A stretch of DNA of 64,000 nt from Tagaea sp. CACIAM 22H2 (GTDB taxonomy: Bacteria; Pseudomonadota; Alphaproteobacteria; CACIAM-22H2). Both the position numbers and the translations under genes were made by a program. Within the stretch, counting starts at the first letter, position 1. Each line of letters starts with the position of its first letter. The stretch spans positions 56,609 to 120,608 of the forward strand of contig PVXE01000006.1 in the NCBI GenBank assembly GCA_014444615.1, given 5' to 3'. Of this stretch, positions 43,281 through 53,418 are shown one piece after another. The notes below the pieces were generated by a model. It was not told the origin of the DNA and made no database searches. It saw only the letters and a program-made list of their open reading frames with translations.

Positions 43281-44656
43281 GGCAAGGCGAGCTTCGCGAA
43301 ATTGGACAGGAACGCAGGCTCGTCTTCCAGACAGCGACAATCGAGGACGAGCGCGCCGTCTTCCAATCGGCCGATCACGGGCACGGGCAATTCGCGTAAC
43401 GCGGCCGCCAGCGCATCCAGCGGGCGCCCTTTGATCGCCAGCCCCGCGCTTTTCAAGACCGAGAGCGGCATGGCACCCGAGCCGACTTGGCTTTCGCAAG
43501 TTATCGGCGTCACCGCGAAACGCGGCCCCAGCACATTGCCGATCGGGCCGGCGATGCGCGCCGCAACGGCTTCGATCTCCGCCACCGGCCTTGCGATCAA
43601 GCGCATCGTCGGCAAGCGCTCGGCGAGTTTCTCGGGATTGAGATAAAGCCGCAGCGTCGCTTCCAAGGCGGCGAGGCGTATTTTGTCGACGCGCAAGGCG
43701 CGCTTCATCGGGTTGCCGTTGATCTTCTCGATCAACGCCTTCTTGCCGACGATGAAGCCGGTCTGCGGCCCGCCGAGCAGCTTGTCGCCCGAGAATGTGA
43801 CGAGATCCGCCCCTTCCGCGACCGCTTCGGCCACCGTCGGCTCGTGCGCGAGACCGTAGCCGTCGAGTTCGATCAGCGTGCCCGAGCCCAGATCGTTGAG
43901 CATCGGCAGGCCGCGCGCATGGGCGATCTCGGCCACGTCGCGGGGGCTGACTTCCTTGACGAATCCTTGAATGCGGTAGTTGGACGTATGGACCTTCATC
44001 AACAGCGCCGTGCGCTCGCCGATGGCGCCCGCGTAATCCTTCGCATGGGTGCGGTTGGTCGTGCCGATCTCCACCAGCGTCGTGCCCGCGCGCGCCATGA
44101 TGTCGGGCATGCGGAAGGCGCCGCCAATCTCGATGAGCTCACCGCGCGAAACGATCGTCTCCTTGCCCGTGCCGATCGCGTTGAGGCACAGCAGCACGGC
44201 GGCCGCGTTGTTGTTGACCACCGTGGCGTCTTCGGCGCCGGTCAGCTTGCACAGAAGTTCGCGCACGATGTCGTCGCGCTCGCCGCGCTTGCCGGTCGCC
44301 AGATCGTATTCGAGCGCCACGGCCGAACGCATGGCGTTGGCCGCCGCGTCGATCGCCGCCTCGGCCAGCAGGGCGCGGCCGAGATTGGTGTGTAGGACCG
44401 TGCCGGTGAGGTTATAGACGGCGCGCAAACGCAGCCTGTCGGCCTTGTCGAGCAGCGCCGATGCGGCATTCGCGGCGTCGGCGGCCGAGGCGCCTTCGCC
44501 CTTCGCGCGAAATTCGGCGATGGAAGCGCGTAACGCATCGACCAGCGCCGTGCGCCCGTGCTTGGCAAGCGCCGCCGAAGCTTCTGGCGATTTCAGCGCC
44601 TCATCCACCGACGGAAGCCGGCGTCGGGGGGAAATGCCGGTGTCCTCGGGGGCCAT
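43277..44656 (-). CDS. selA: L-seryl-tRNA(Sec) selenium transferase
   Basis: A 459-residue PLP enzyme. N-terminal domain RRRLPSVDEALKSPE; core VYNLTGTVLHTNLGRALLAE, ATVVNNNAAAVLLCLNAI, SRGELIEIGGAFRMPDIMARAG; PLP Lys in VTFSGDKLLGGPQTGFIVG near residue 290. It converts seryl-tRNA-Sec to selenocysteinyl-tRNA-Sec with selenophosphate. Lies one base after fdhE and overlaps the Sel1-repeat gene. Confidence 0.97.
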   Translation of the reverse strand: MAPEDTGISPRRRLPSVDEALKSPEASAALAKHGRTALVDALRASIAEFRAKGEGASAADAANAASALLDKADRLRLRAVYNLTGTVLHTNLGRALLAEAAIDAAANAMRSAVALEYDLATGKRGERDDIVRELLCKLTGAEDATVVNNNAAAVLLCLNAIGTGKETIVSRGELIEIGGAFRMPDIMARAGTTLVEIGTTNRTHAKDYAGAIGERTALLMKVHTSNYRIQGFVKEVSPRDVAEIAHARGLPMLNDLGSGTLIELDGYGLAHEPTVAEAVAEGADLVTFSGDKLLGGPQTGFIVGKKALIEKINGNPMKRALRVDKIRLAALEATLRLYLNPEKLAERLPTMRLIARPVAEIEAVAARIAGPIGNVLGPRFAVTPITCESQVGSGAMPLSVLKSAGLAIKGRPLDALAAALRELPVPVIGRLEDGALVLDCRCLEDEPAFLSNFAKLALP

Positions 44657-44657
44657 C

Positions 44658-45575
44658 TCAGTAGCCGAACAGGAAGGGGTTTACGGCGCCGCGTCGTCGG
44701 CCTTCTTCGCGCATCAAAATATCGAGCGCCAGCGACGCGACGTCGTCGGCGACCGGATCGACGTCCGGATGCTTGATCTGCTGCATCGCCTTCACATAGC
44801 CGCCGCAAGAAGCGCAAGTCTCCGCCTTCACCGCGCCGCCCGACCCGTCGACTTCGTGATACTCGATACCCTTCGTCTCGCCGCACAGCGTGCATTTGAT
44901 GCGCACGTAGTTCCACTTCGTCGCGCAATGCGCACACACGCAGAAACGGCTGCCATGCGAGCCTTGCCAGCCAACGACCATCGACGACACCGGCGGCCCG
45001 CCGCAGGACGGACACGCGCCGGGACCGATCTCGACAAGCTTGTCCGCATCGAGCGTCGCGGCCATGCGGGCGAGATGCACCTGCAAGGCGGCAGCGACGA
45101 AAATATGGTCGGCGAGGAACTCGACCTCGGCGGAATCCGCCAGCATGGAACGGGCGAGTTCCTCGCGCCGTGCGTCGTCGGCAGCGGCCAGCCGGTCCAG
45201 CGCTTCGCGCGCGGCCTGCGGCATGTCGAGTTTGCCCGCCGCCGCCAGCAGCTTAGCGAAGGTCGCCTTATAGGTTTCGTCGAAGACGAAAGCGTTGCGG
45301 TCCAGCGGCGGCATGCCGAACGATGCGGCGCGCGCCAGCGCATCGGCCGTCGGCGGCGCGACGGCAGGCAGACCGCCGATCAGGGCGTTCTGGATATCCG
45401 CGATACCGGCGAGGAAGAGAAGATAGGGACCAAGCTCGTGCCCGTCCGCCAAGGCCCGGAACCGCGCGGCCCGGGCGGCGAACAACGAAGCCGGGTCCGG
45501 CAGTATCGCGAAAGGCGGTTTCGCCTCCTCCCCGATCGGTACCGAATCGTGAAGAGGATTTCCGCCTTTCGCCAT
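44658..45575 (-). CDS. fdhE: Formate dehydrogenase accessory protein FdhE
   Basis: A 305-residue FdhE with four CxxC motifs in the C-terminal rubredoxin-like domain: GACPSCGGPP, CVCAHCATKW, KCTLCGE and CASCGGY. It ends in VDPVADDVASLALDILMREEG, a family hallmark. FdhE binds the catalytic subunit and checks it before Tat export. The ATG at 45575 is preceded by GAGGG. It is followed by selA after one base and preceded by the fdn structural genes, so maturation and selenium genes share the transcript. Confidence 0.94.
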   Translation of the reverse strand: MAKGGNPLHDSVPIGEEAKPPFAILPDPASLFAARAARFRALADGHELGPYLLFLAGIADIQNALIGGLPAVAPPTADALARAASFGMPPLDRNAFVFDETYKATFAKLLAAAGKLDMPQAAREALDRLAAADDARREELARSMLADSAEVEFLADHIFVAAALQVHLARMAATLDADKLVEIGPGACPSCGGPPVSSMVVGWQGSHGSRFCVCAHCATKWNYVRIKCTLCGETKGIEYHEVDGSGGAVKAETCASCGGYVKAMQQIKHPDVDPVADDVASLALDILMREEGRRRGAVNPFLFGY

Positions 45576-45650
45576 GTCGAGCCCTCGTTTTCGGGTCCCC
45601 GGAACCGGGGAACCCGTGCGCATAGATACTAGCGCGTGTGCGGGATTTTA

Positions 45651-46310
45651 CTACTTGCCCGCACCCGTCGCCTTGCCGGCCACCAATTCGCGCAACCACT
45701 GACGATGGTGGCGCCAAGCCCAGCCGCCGGTCACCGAGCCGCGCGTCATCGCGCGGATCGTGCCCTTGACCCAGATCGCCGCGTAGACGTGGACGATCCA
45801 GACCGAGATGGCGGCGATCGCCGCCAGCGAGTGGACCAGGATGGCGTAACGCTTCTGGTCGATCGACGTGTATTGATAGAAGTATTCGTCCCACACGACG
45901 ATGCCGCTGGTGATCAGGATCAAGATCAGCGCCGACATGAACCAGAAAACCAGCTTCTGGCCGGCGTTGTACTTGCCGATCTCCGGCATGTTTTCTTCGT
46001 TGCCCGCCAGCACGTCGCGAAGCTTGGACATCCACACGTTATCGGTGCGGTTCCAAAGATTCGCGCGCCAGAAGCGGAAGAACAACCCGAGGAAACTGAA
46101 GAACAACACGACGCCGATCCACGGATGGACGGCGCGCGTCGTCTCCCCGCCGCCGAACAAGGCGGTCAGGAAGAACAGGCTTGGATGGAACAGGGCAAGG
46201 CCGGAAATGGCGAGGAGCACGAGGCTCCCCGCCGTAATCCAGTGATTGACCCGCGCACCGGCCGAGTAGCGTTGGACCGTCGACGATTTCTCGCTATGGG
46301 TCTTGCTCAT
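45651..46310 (-). CDS. fdnI: Formate dehydrogenase gamma subunit, cytochrome b556
   Basis: A 219-residue integral membrane di-haem cytochrome with four hydrophobic segments. [24 protein letters not shown] and [22 protein letters not shown] supply haem-ligand His, as do [25 protein letters not shown]. It receives electrons from FdnH and reduces quinone. It overlaps fdnH by four bases. Confidence 0.93.
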   Translation of the reverse strand: MSKTHSEKSSTVQRYSAGARVNHWITAGSLVLLAISGLALFHPSLFFLTALFGGGETTRAVHPWIGVVLFFSFLGLFFRFWRANLWNRTDNVWMSKLRDVLAGNEENMPEIGKYNAGQKLVFWFMSALILILITSGIVVWDEYFYQYTSIDQKRYAILVHSLAAIAAISVWIVHVYAAIWVKGTIRAMTRGSVTGGWAWRHHRQWLRELVAGKATGAGK

Positions 46311-47209
46311 TCGGCGGCATCCTTCAGTTTCTTCGCGTTTTCCTCGTCCTCTTCCGTGACCTCGTTGGGTCCGGCGACGACGTGGTGCATGAACCCGAAC
46401 ACAGCCATCAGACCGAGAGCCGCCATGCCCGCGTATTTCACGGTCCCCTTCCACAGGCCGACGATCGGGCTGATCGCCGGATTGTTGGGAAGGCTCGCGT
46501 AAATCTGCGGCTTGTCGGCGTGATGCAGCACGTACATGACATGCGTGCCGCCCACGCCCGGCGGGTCGTAGATGCCCGCGTTCTTGTAGCCGCGCGACTT
46601 GAGATCGGTCACGCGACCCGCGGCATGTTCGAGCATCGCTTCCTTGGTGCCGAACACGATCGCCTGGGTCGGGCAGGACTTGGCGCAAGCCGGCGCCTGA
46701 CCGACGGACACGCGATCGACGCAAAGCGTGCACTTATACGCTTTGCTATCGGCCTTCGAGATGCGCGGGATGTTGAACGGGCATCCCTTGATGCAGTAGC
46801 CGCAACCGATGCAGTTCTCGGAGACGAAATCGACGATCCCGTTCGAGTACTGAACGATCGCACCCGGCGAGGGACAGGCTTTCAAGCAGCCCGGATCCTC
46901 GCAGTGCATGCAGCCGTCCTTGCGGATCAGCCATTCGAGGTTGTCGGTTTCCGGGTTCACCCATTCCGTGAAACGCATCAGCGTCCAGGAGTTGGCGGTC
47001 AGATCGTGGGGGTTTTGATACTGCCCCACGTTGACGCCGACGTCTTCGCGCAGATTGTTCCATTCGAGGCACGCCGCCTGGCACGCCTTGCACCCGATGC
47101 ATTTGGATACATCGATGAGCTTGGCGACCTTGATCTGGTGGCGTGCTGCGGGCGGGGTGAACGTCGTGGCCGAGCGGCGGACGATGTCCTGGGATTGAAG
47201 CGTTGCCAT
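46307..47209 (-). CDS. fdnH: Formate dehydrogenase beta subunit (iron-sulfur)
   Basis: A 300-residue FdnH with four 4Fe-4S cluster sites: [35 protein letters not shown] and CTLC...CAKSCPT. A C-terminal hydrophobic helix ([22 protein letters not shown]) anchors it, followed by an acidic tail. The ATG at 47209 has GGGAGG upstream. It links the selenocysteine alpha subunit to the cytochrome. Distinctive [11 protein letters not shown] is typical of FdnH/FdoH. Confidence 0.95.
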   Translation of the reverse strand: MATLQSQDIVRRSATTFTPPAARHQIKVAKLIDVSKCIGCKACQAACLEWNNLREDVGVNVGQYQNPHDLTANSWTLMRFTEWVNPETDNLEWLIRKDGCMHCEDPGCLKACPSPGAIVQYSNGIVDFVSENCIGCGYCIKGCPFNIPRISKADSKAYKCTLCVDRVSVGQAPACAKSCPTQAIVFGTKEAMLEHAAGRVTDLKSRGYKNAGIYDPPGVGGTHVMYVLHHADKPQIYASLPNNPAISPIVGLWKGTVKYAGMAALGLMAVFGFMHHVVAGPNEVTEEDEENAKKLKDAAE

Positions 47210-47222
47210 GATCTTCCCTCCC

Positions 47223-50200
47223 TTAGACCTGAGCGCCGGCGATGGGTTCGACGTCGACAAGGAACGCCTTGTATTCCGGCGTTTCGATGTTCGCGTCGCC
47301 CACGAAGGGGGTCAGCATATTCGCGCCGAAACCCTTCTTGGCCGCACCCGTGAAGCCCCAGTGAATGGGAATGCCCACGATATGCACCGTCTTCCCGTCG
47401 CAGACGAGCGGACGGATGCGTTTCGTGACCACGGCCTTCGCCTTCACGGACCCGCGTTTGGACCACACGCGCACCCAGCCGCCCGACGCGATCTTCTTCT
47501 CCTTCGCGAGCTCTTCCGAGATCTCGACGAAGAATTCGGGCTGCAGGACGGCGTTGACCCAAACGTGTTTGGTCCAGAAGTGGAAATGCTCGGTGAGACG
47601 ATAGGAGGTCGCCGCGTACGGGAACTCCTTCGAATCGCCGAACTGTTCCATATCCCCGCGGAACACGCGCGCCACCGGATTGCCCCGCACCTTCGGGGCG
47701 ATCGGATTGGCGATCGGGGATTCGAACGGCTCGTAGTGCACCGGGAACGGACCGTCGCGCATCATGCCCCGGGTGAACAGGCGCGAGACGCCTTCCGGAT
47801 TCATGATGAACGGGCCCACATCCTGGGGCTTCGCCGTCGGCGCGATATCGGGGATGTCGAAACCGCCCCAATTCGTGCCGTTCCACCAGATCAGCTTCCG
47901 GCTTTCATCCCACGGCTTGCCGTTGATGTCCGCCGAAGCGCGGTTGTAGAGGATCCGCCGGTTGGCCGGCCACGAGAACGCCCATTGCGAATAAGCGCCC
48001 GTGTCGCCGGGATCCGCCGTGCCGCGCCGGGCCATCATATTGCCCGCCTCGGTGTAGATGCCGGCATAGATCCAGCAGCCGCACGCGGTTGATCCGTCGT
48101 CGCGGAGGACGCCGAACGTCGGAATCTGCTTGCCCCTTTCGAGGACGAGCTTCGTCGCGTCGTTCGGATCGGGCACGTTCTCGACGACATAGCCGTTGAG
48201 CTCGCGCGCGATTTCCTCCGGCTGCGGGTCGTTCGGCAGACGGTAGGGCCAGTGCAGGTTGACGATCGGATCGGGGAACTTGCCCCCGTCCTTCCGGTAC
48301 ATCGCCTTCAGCTTCAGATGCAGCTGGGCCATGATCCAGATGTCGGTCTTGGCCTCGCCCGGCGGCTCGGCCGCCGGCCAATGCCACTGGATCCACCGCG
48401 ACGAATTGGTCAACGACCCTTCGTCTTCGGCGAAGCAAGTGGTCGGCAGCTGGAACACTTCCGTCTGGATCGACGCCGGATTGACGTCGTTGAACTCGCC
48501 GTGGTTCTCCCAGAACCGCGCCGTTTCGGTTTCCAGCGGATCGAAGACGACCAGGAATTTCAGCTTGGACAACGCCGCCGTCAGCTTCCGCTTGTTCGGG
48601 AAGGAGAGCAGCGGGTTGAAGCCCTGGCAGAAATACCCGTTCATCTTGCCCTGGTGCATCAGATCGAACGCGCGCAGCACGTCGTAGGCCGGCACGTCGA
48701 GCTTGGGCAGATAGTCGTAGGCGAAGTCGTTGTCCTTGGTCGCCGCAGCCCCCCACATCGACTTCTGGAAGGACACGAAGAACTTCTTGTAGTTCTGCCA
48801 GAAGCTCATCTGTCCCGGCCGCTGGGGCCGGAAGCCGCGGGTCGACATGTAGGCGTTGATGTCGGCCTCGCGTTCCGTGGGCAGCGTCAGATAGCCCGGG
48901 ATGAGGTTCGACATCAGACCGATATCGGTCAGACCTTGGATGTTGGAGTGGCCGCGAAGCGCGTTCATGCCGCCCCCGCGCACGCCGATATTGCCCAGAA
49001 TCAGCTGCAGCATGGCCATGCCGCGGATGTTCTGGGACCCCTTCGAGTGCTGGGTCCAGCCGAGCGCGTACATCGACGTCATGACCTTATCTTTGGCCGA
49101 CGTCTCCGCGATCATTTTCGCGACGGCGACGAACTTGTCCTTCGGCGTGCCGCAAATACGCTCGACCATCTCGGGCGTATAGGTCGCGACATGCTTCTTG
49201 AGCAGGTTCCACACGCAGCGCGGGTTCTGCAGCGTCTCGTCGACGACCGCGAAACCGTCCGCCCCGAACTCGTAGTCCCAGGTCGAGCGGTTGTAGTCGC
49301 GACGCGATTCGTCGTAGCCCGTGAACAAGCCGTCCGAATACTCGAACCCTTCCTTCACGATATACGACGCGTTCGTGAACGCCTTCACGTAGTCCCACTG
49401 CACCTTTTCGTTCTGGATGCAGTAGTTGATCACGCCCATCAGGAACGCGATGTCGGTTCCCTGGCGGATCGGCGCGTAATAGTCGGCCACCGCCGCCGAG
49501 CGCGTGAAACGCGGATCGACGACGACGAGCTTCGCACCGCGGTGCGCCTTCGCCTCGGTCACCCATTTGAAACCGCACGGGTGAGCCTCGGCGGCGTTAC
49601 CGCCCATGATTACGACGAGGTCGGTGTTCTTGATATCGTTCCAACCATTCGTCATCGCGCCACGGCCAAATGTTGGGCCCAAACTGGACACCGTAGGACC
49701 GTGTCAAACGCGCGCTTGGTTGTCGAACACCACCATGCCGGCGCTGCGCACGACCTTGTAGGTCGCGAACGCCGTTTCATTCGTCGTTGCGGAAGCGGCC
49801 AGGAAGCCGGTGGTCGTCCACCGATTCACGGTCTGGCCGTCGTTGTTCTTCTCGATGAAGTTCGCGTCGCGGTCGGCCTTCATCAGCTGCGCGATGCGAT
49901 CCAGCGCGAAGTCCCAGGTCACGCGCTCGAACTTGTCCGAGCCGGGCTTCCGGTACATCGGATATTTCAGGCGCGTTTCCGAATGGACGTAATCGAGAAG
50001 GGCGGCACCCTTCGGGCACAGCGTGCCGCGATTGACCGGATGGTCGGGGTCGCCTTCGATATGAATGACGGCCGACTTGGCGTTCTTCGAGCCGTCGCCC
50101 ATCGAATACATGATGATCCCGCACGCTACCGAGCAGTAGGTGCAGGTGTTGCGCGTCTCCGTGGTGCGCGCCAGCTTGAAGGGGCGGACGGCCTGCGCGT

Positions 50201-50303
50201 AAGCAGACTCCACCTCTCCGAAGCCGAGCGCACCGAGGGCGGTCCCGGCGATACCTGCACCGGTCCTCCCCAGGAAAGCGCGCCTGGAAAGCTGCATATT
50301 CAT
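47223..50303 (-). CDS. fdnG: Selenocysteine-containing formate dehydrogenase alpha subunit (FdnG/FdoG type)
   Basis: A 1026-residue selenoprotein read through an in-frame TGA at 49706-49704 (Sec200, in DNQARV-U-HGPTV). Upstream are the Tat signal [16 protein letters not shown] and the 4Fe-4S motif CTYCSVACG; downstream [15 protein letters not shown] continues without a break. The length equals E. coli FdnG (Sec196). Sec is the molybdenum ligand. It oxidises formate in the periplasm and passes electrons through FdnH and FdnI to quinone. A SECIS-like hairpin follows the UGA. Start chosen at ATG 50303; 50297 is an alternative. First gene of the selenium operon. Confidence 0.97.
49677..49706 (-). 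promoter_or_regulatory. Bacterial SECIS element after the UGA of fdnG
   Basis: UGA at 49706-49704; 14 bases later GUCC (49689-49686), loop AGUUU, and GGGC (49680-49677) form a four-pair stem. Position and a G/U-containing small loop resemble E. coli fdnG, whose loop is AGUCU. SelB would bind this hairpin. Confidence 0.75.
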
Positions 50304-50706
50304 ATGAAGGGTCGAGCCCCCTTTTCGATCGCTAGCCCTCAACGAGGGACGCCGGCGGCGGACGCTCCGTGCCTTTTTACGAAGGCTTTCAGGGAATCCC
50401 CGCGATGTCCCAATGGGTAAATTCGAACCGCGCCCCTGTCAAGCTGCCGCCGCGTTTGACATCCCGATTTATCCTTCTATTTCTATGACTTATACGCTGC
50501 AATGCAGCAAAGTCCGTCGCGCGGTGCGGGCCCTTAGGAATTCAAGCTGAAGCGCAAATCAATGAAATCATGCGCTTACTGAGAGGATATGAAGATCGTT
50601 GTTAGTTTTTCTAAAGACCCCCGAAGCATCATGCCGTCAGAAATCCGCATCGATCCCCGAAAATTTATCATCCAGTCCGATACGGCAGCGCCGCTATAGT
50701 TTTCGC
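50304..50706. other. Intergenic region between fdnG and the M29-like gene
   Basis: This 403-base divergent gap holds the candidate fdn promoter (50414-50442), a perfect inverted repeat GCTGCA-A-TGCAGC at 50496-50508 that could be an operator, and TATAGT at 50695-50700, six bases before the plus-strand ATG. It is less GC-rich than the flanks. No further gene is seen. Confidence 0.5.
50414..50442 (-). promoter_or_regulatory. Candidate promoter of the fdn-sel operon
   Basis: On the minus strand TTGACA (50442-50437), 17 bases, TACCCA (50419-50414), about 110 bases before fdnG. The -35 is perfect, the -10 weak, so an activator may be needed. Confidence 0.4.
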
Positions 50707-51804
50707 ATGATTCCGATCCCCGCCTTCGCCGCCCAAGCGCTCGACAATCTTCTCGGGAATGCGCTTGGCGTGGCGCCGGGCGAAGACGTCGCCGTGTTGG
50801 TCGAGCCGGCACGCGAGCGCCATTACGATCCGCGCCTCGCGCCCTGGCTGATCGCCGCCATCGAAGCGCGCGGCGCCAAGGCCCGGATCGTCGAGACCGC
50901 ACCCGATGCCGATCCGGACGACATGCCGGAAAGCGTTTCGCTTGCTTTGACGACCGTAGACCACGCGATCTTCCTGTCGCGCTTCGGGGACCGCATTCGC
51001 TTTAAGGATCTGCCGGGCAAGGCATCACGCACGATGTGCTATGTGCTCGACGCCGCCGATCTGGAAACGCCCTTCGCGCGCGTGCCCTATGGTTTCCAGA
51101 AGGACGCGCATCAGGCGTTCCTGAACGCGATCGCGGGTTCGCGCAAAGCCACCCTCGCCTGTCCGGCCGGCAGCGCGCTCGAATTCGATTTCGCCGGCGG
51201 GCTCGACGTGTCGCGCTTCGCGAATTTCACCGTGTTGAATTTCCCCGTGATGATCTTCCCGGCTTTGTCGGCGCGCGCCGCCAGCGGCACGCTTGCGCTG
51301 ACCCACGCGCTGACATCGACCTACACCCATCCCTATCCCGACGACGTGCAGCCGCTCGACGGTACGGTCGAACTGACGATCGCGAACGGCGCCATCGCCG
51401 CGTTCGGCGGCGCGCAAGGCGCGCATGTCGAGAAGCATTTCGCGCGCGTGGGCGCGCATTTCGGCGTCGATCCGCTGACCGTCGATTCCTGGCACGCGGG
51501 CATCAATCCCGGCACCGCCTTTCGGGGCAAGGCGCTGGACGACATCCATCGCTGGGCCGCGGTCGCGTTCGGCAGCCCGCGCTACGCGCATTTCCACATG
51601 TGCGGGCGCGGCCCCGGCGAGATTTGCGGCCAGGTCTTCGACCCGACGATCGCCTTCGACGGCCGCGAATTCTGGCGCGACGGCGAGTTCGTGTTCCTTG
51701 CAGCACCGGAAATGGCGCCGCTCTACGAACGTCACGGCGTCGATCCCGCGATCTTCGCCGGGAAACCCGATATCGGCGTGCCGGGTTTGCGGCCGTCCGC
51801 GTAA
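50707..51804 (+). CDS. M29 aminopeptidase-like / NicX-like protein
   Basis: A 365-residue protein resembling the leucyl aminopeptidase M29 (thermophilic aminopeptidase) group, which also includes 2,5-dihydroxypyridine dioxygenase NicX. Features: GVAPGEDVAVLVEPARERHYDP, VDHAIFLSRFGDRIRF, GTVELTIANGAIAAFGGAQGAHVEKHF, DSWHAGINPGT and YAHFHMCGRG near residue 298, where Glu and His would bind metal. TATAGT at 50695-50700 lies only six bases upstream of the ATG, so the mRNA may be leaderless. Function uncertain. Confidence 0.6.
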   Translation: MIPIPAFAAQALDNLLGNALGVAPGEDVAVLVEPARERHYDPRLAPWLIAAIEARGAKARIVETAPDADPDDMPESVSLALTTVDHAIFLSRFGDRIRFKDLPGKASRTMCYVLDAADLETPFARVPYGFQKDAHQAFLNAIAGSRKATLACPAGSALEFDFAGGLDVSRFANFTVLNFPVMIFPALSARAASGTLALTHALTSTYTHPYPDDVQPLDGTVELTIANGAIAAFGGAQGAHVEKHFARVGAHFGVDPLTVDSWHAGINPGTAFRGKALDDIHRWAAVAFGSPRYAHFHMCGRGPGEICGQVFDPTIAFDGREFWRDGEFVFLAAPEMAPLYERHGVDPAIFAGKPDIGVPGLRPSA

Positions 51805-51807
51805 CGA

Positions 51808-53418
51808 TCAATTAGCGCCGTCGAGCAGACGGCGCGCGATGATCTGGGCCTGAATCTCGGCGGCCCCTTCGAAAATGCTCAAGATGCGCGCGTCGCACAG
51901 CAGGCGCGACACCGGGAATTCCAGCGCGAAACCGTTGCCGCCGTGGATTTGCACCGCGTTGTCGGCATTGGCCCACGCAACCCGCGCGGCCAGCAGCTTC
52001 GCCATGCCCGCCTCCAAATCGCAGCGCCGTCCGGAATCCTTTTCGCGCGCGGCGTGATAGGTCAACGCCCGCGCCGCCAGCAGCTCGGCCGCCATCATCG
52101 CGATCTTGTCGGCGACGCGCGGGAACGTCGCGATCTTGCGACCAAATTGTACACGCGCATTCGCATAGCGGAGTGCTTCGTCCAGCGCCGCCTGCCCCAC
52201 GCCCACGGCGCGCGCCGCCGTTTGGATGCGCGCGGCTTCGAACGTGCGCATCAACTGGCGGAAGCCCTCGCCCTCCACGCCGCCGAGCAGGTTCTCCGCT
52301 TTCACCTCGAACCCGTCGAAGGCGATCTCGTATTCTTTCATGCCGCGATAGCCGAGGACTTCGATCTCCGTGCCCGACATACCCTGCGCGGGAAACGGAT
52401 CGGCGTCGCGCCCGCGCTGCTTTTCGGCCAGCAGCATCGACAAGCCACGATGATCTTTGCTTGCGGGATCCGTGCGCACCAGCAACGTCATCAGATCGGC
52501 GCGCACCGGATGGGTGATCCAGGTCTTGTTGCCGTAGACCTTATAGACATCGCCGTCGCGCACCGCGCGCGTGCGGATCGACGCGAGGTCCGACCCGGTA
52601 TCGGGCTCGGTGAACACCGCCGTCGGCAAGATCGCGCCCGACGCGATCCCCGGCAGGAAGCGCTGCTTCTGCGCTTGCGTGCCCGAGCCCAAAATCAGCT
52701 CCCCCGCGATCTCCGACCGCGTGCCAAGCGAGCCTATACCGATATAACCGCGCGAGAGTTCTTCGGACACGACGCACATCGACTCTTTGCCGAGACCAAG
52801 CCCGCCATATTCTTCCGGTAGCGTCAGCCCGAACACGCCCAGCGCCGCCATCTTTCCGATCGTGTCGAGTGGAATATAGGCGTTGTCGAGATGCCAGCGA
52901 TGCGCCTTGCCATCGATTTCGGCGGCGTTGAACTTGCGCATCTCCACGCGCATCGCGCGCAAGGTTTCGTCGAGCGTATCCTGCGCTTCTTGGCCTGCCG
53001 CCAAGACTTGCGCGATGCGCGCGCGCTGTTCGGGCGTGTTCGCCTGGGCCAGAAAACTCTCGACCGGCGCCAAGCGCGACGCGATCTGCGCCGCCGTTAA
53101 ACCGAGATCGACGGGCCGGACGATTTCGCCCTGACTCATCGGGATGCCGCCCGCGAGCTGCGCCATATACTCGCCGAGCAGAACGTAGGCGAGATCGGTT
53201 TCGAGTTCGCCGGGCGGTTCAAGCGCCGCGAGATAACGCGTGATCTGTTCGATCGCCGTCGCATAGGTCGCAACCCAGGCGAGGCCATGCGTCGCGCGTT
53301 GCTCGGCGTCGTGTGCCGCCCCGGTCAAGCCCTCGACGCGCGCCGCGACGGCACGCTTCGCGTCGGCCAGAATTCCGCCGGCCGCGGCGGCGCAAGCATT
53401 GGCGGACGCAATCGTCAC
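51808..53418 (-). CDS. mcd: (2S)-methylsuccinyl-CoA dehydrogenase
   Basis: A 536-residue acyl-CoA dehydrogenase with the roughly 140-residue N-terminal extension typical of Mcd. Matching blocks are SMCVVSEELSRGYIGIGSLGTRSEIAGELI, FTEPDTGSDL, GNKTWITH, GYRGMKEYE, ARIQTAARAVGV and QIHGGNGFALEFPVSRLLCDARILSIFEGAAEIQAQ, which includes the catalytic Glu (FEGAAEIQ region). It oxidises methylsuccinyl-CoA to mesaconyl-CoA in the ethylmalonyl-CoA pathway for C2 assimilation. Start is GTG, overlapping the upstream stop by one base. ccr, ecm and mch are not in the window. Confidence 0.9.
   Translation of the reverse strand: MTIASANACAAAAGGILADAKRAVAARVEGLTGAAHDAEQRATHGLAWVATYATAIEQITRYLAALEPPGELETDLAYVLLGEYMAQLAGGIPMSQGEIVRPVDLGLTAAQIASRLAPVESFLAQANTPEQRARIAQVLAAGQEAQDTLDETLRAMRVEMRKFNAAEIDGKAHRWHLDNAYIPLDTIGKMAALGVFGLTLPEEYGGLGLGKESMCVVSEELSRGYIGIGSLGTRSEIAGELILGSGTQAQKQRFLPGIASGAILPTAVFTEPDTGSDLASIRTRAVRDGDVYKVYGNKTWITHPVRADLMTLLVRTDPASKDHRGLSMLLAEKQRGRDADPFPAQGMSGTEIEVLGYRGMKEYEIAFDGFEVKAENLLGGVEGEGFRQLMRTFEAARIQTAARAVGVGQAALDEALRYANARVQFGRKIATFPRVADKIAMMAAELLAARALTYHAAREKDSGRRCDLEAGMAKLLAARVAWANADNAVQIHGGNGFALEFPVSRLLCDARILSIFEGAAEIQAQIIARRLLDGAN

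Noticed and set aside
47223..50303. Two separate genes or a frameshifted pseudogene for formate dehydrogenase alpha
   Set aside because: The interruption is a single UGA exactly at the selenocysteine position, frame and homology continue, a SECIS-like hairpin follows, and selA, selB, selC and selD are present.
48252..50420. Plus-strand open frame of 722 codons
   Set aside because: It lies opposite fdnG and shows no domain; long antisense frames are expected in GC-rich coding DNA.
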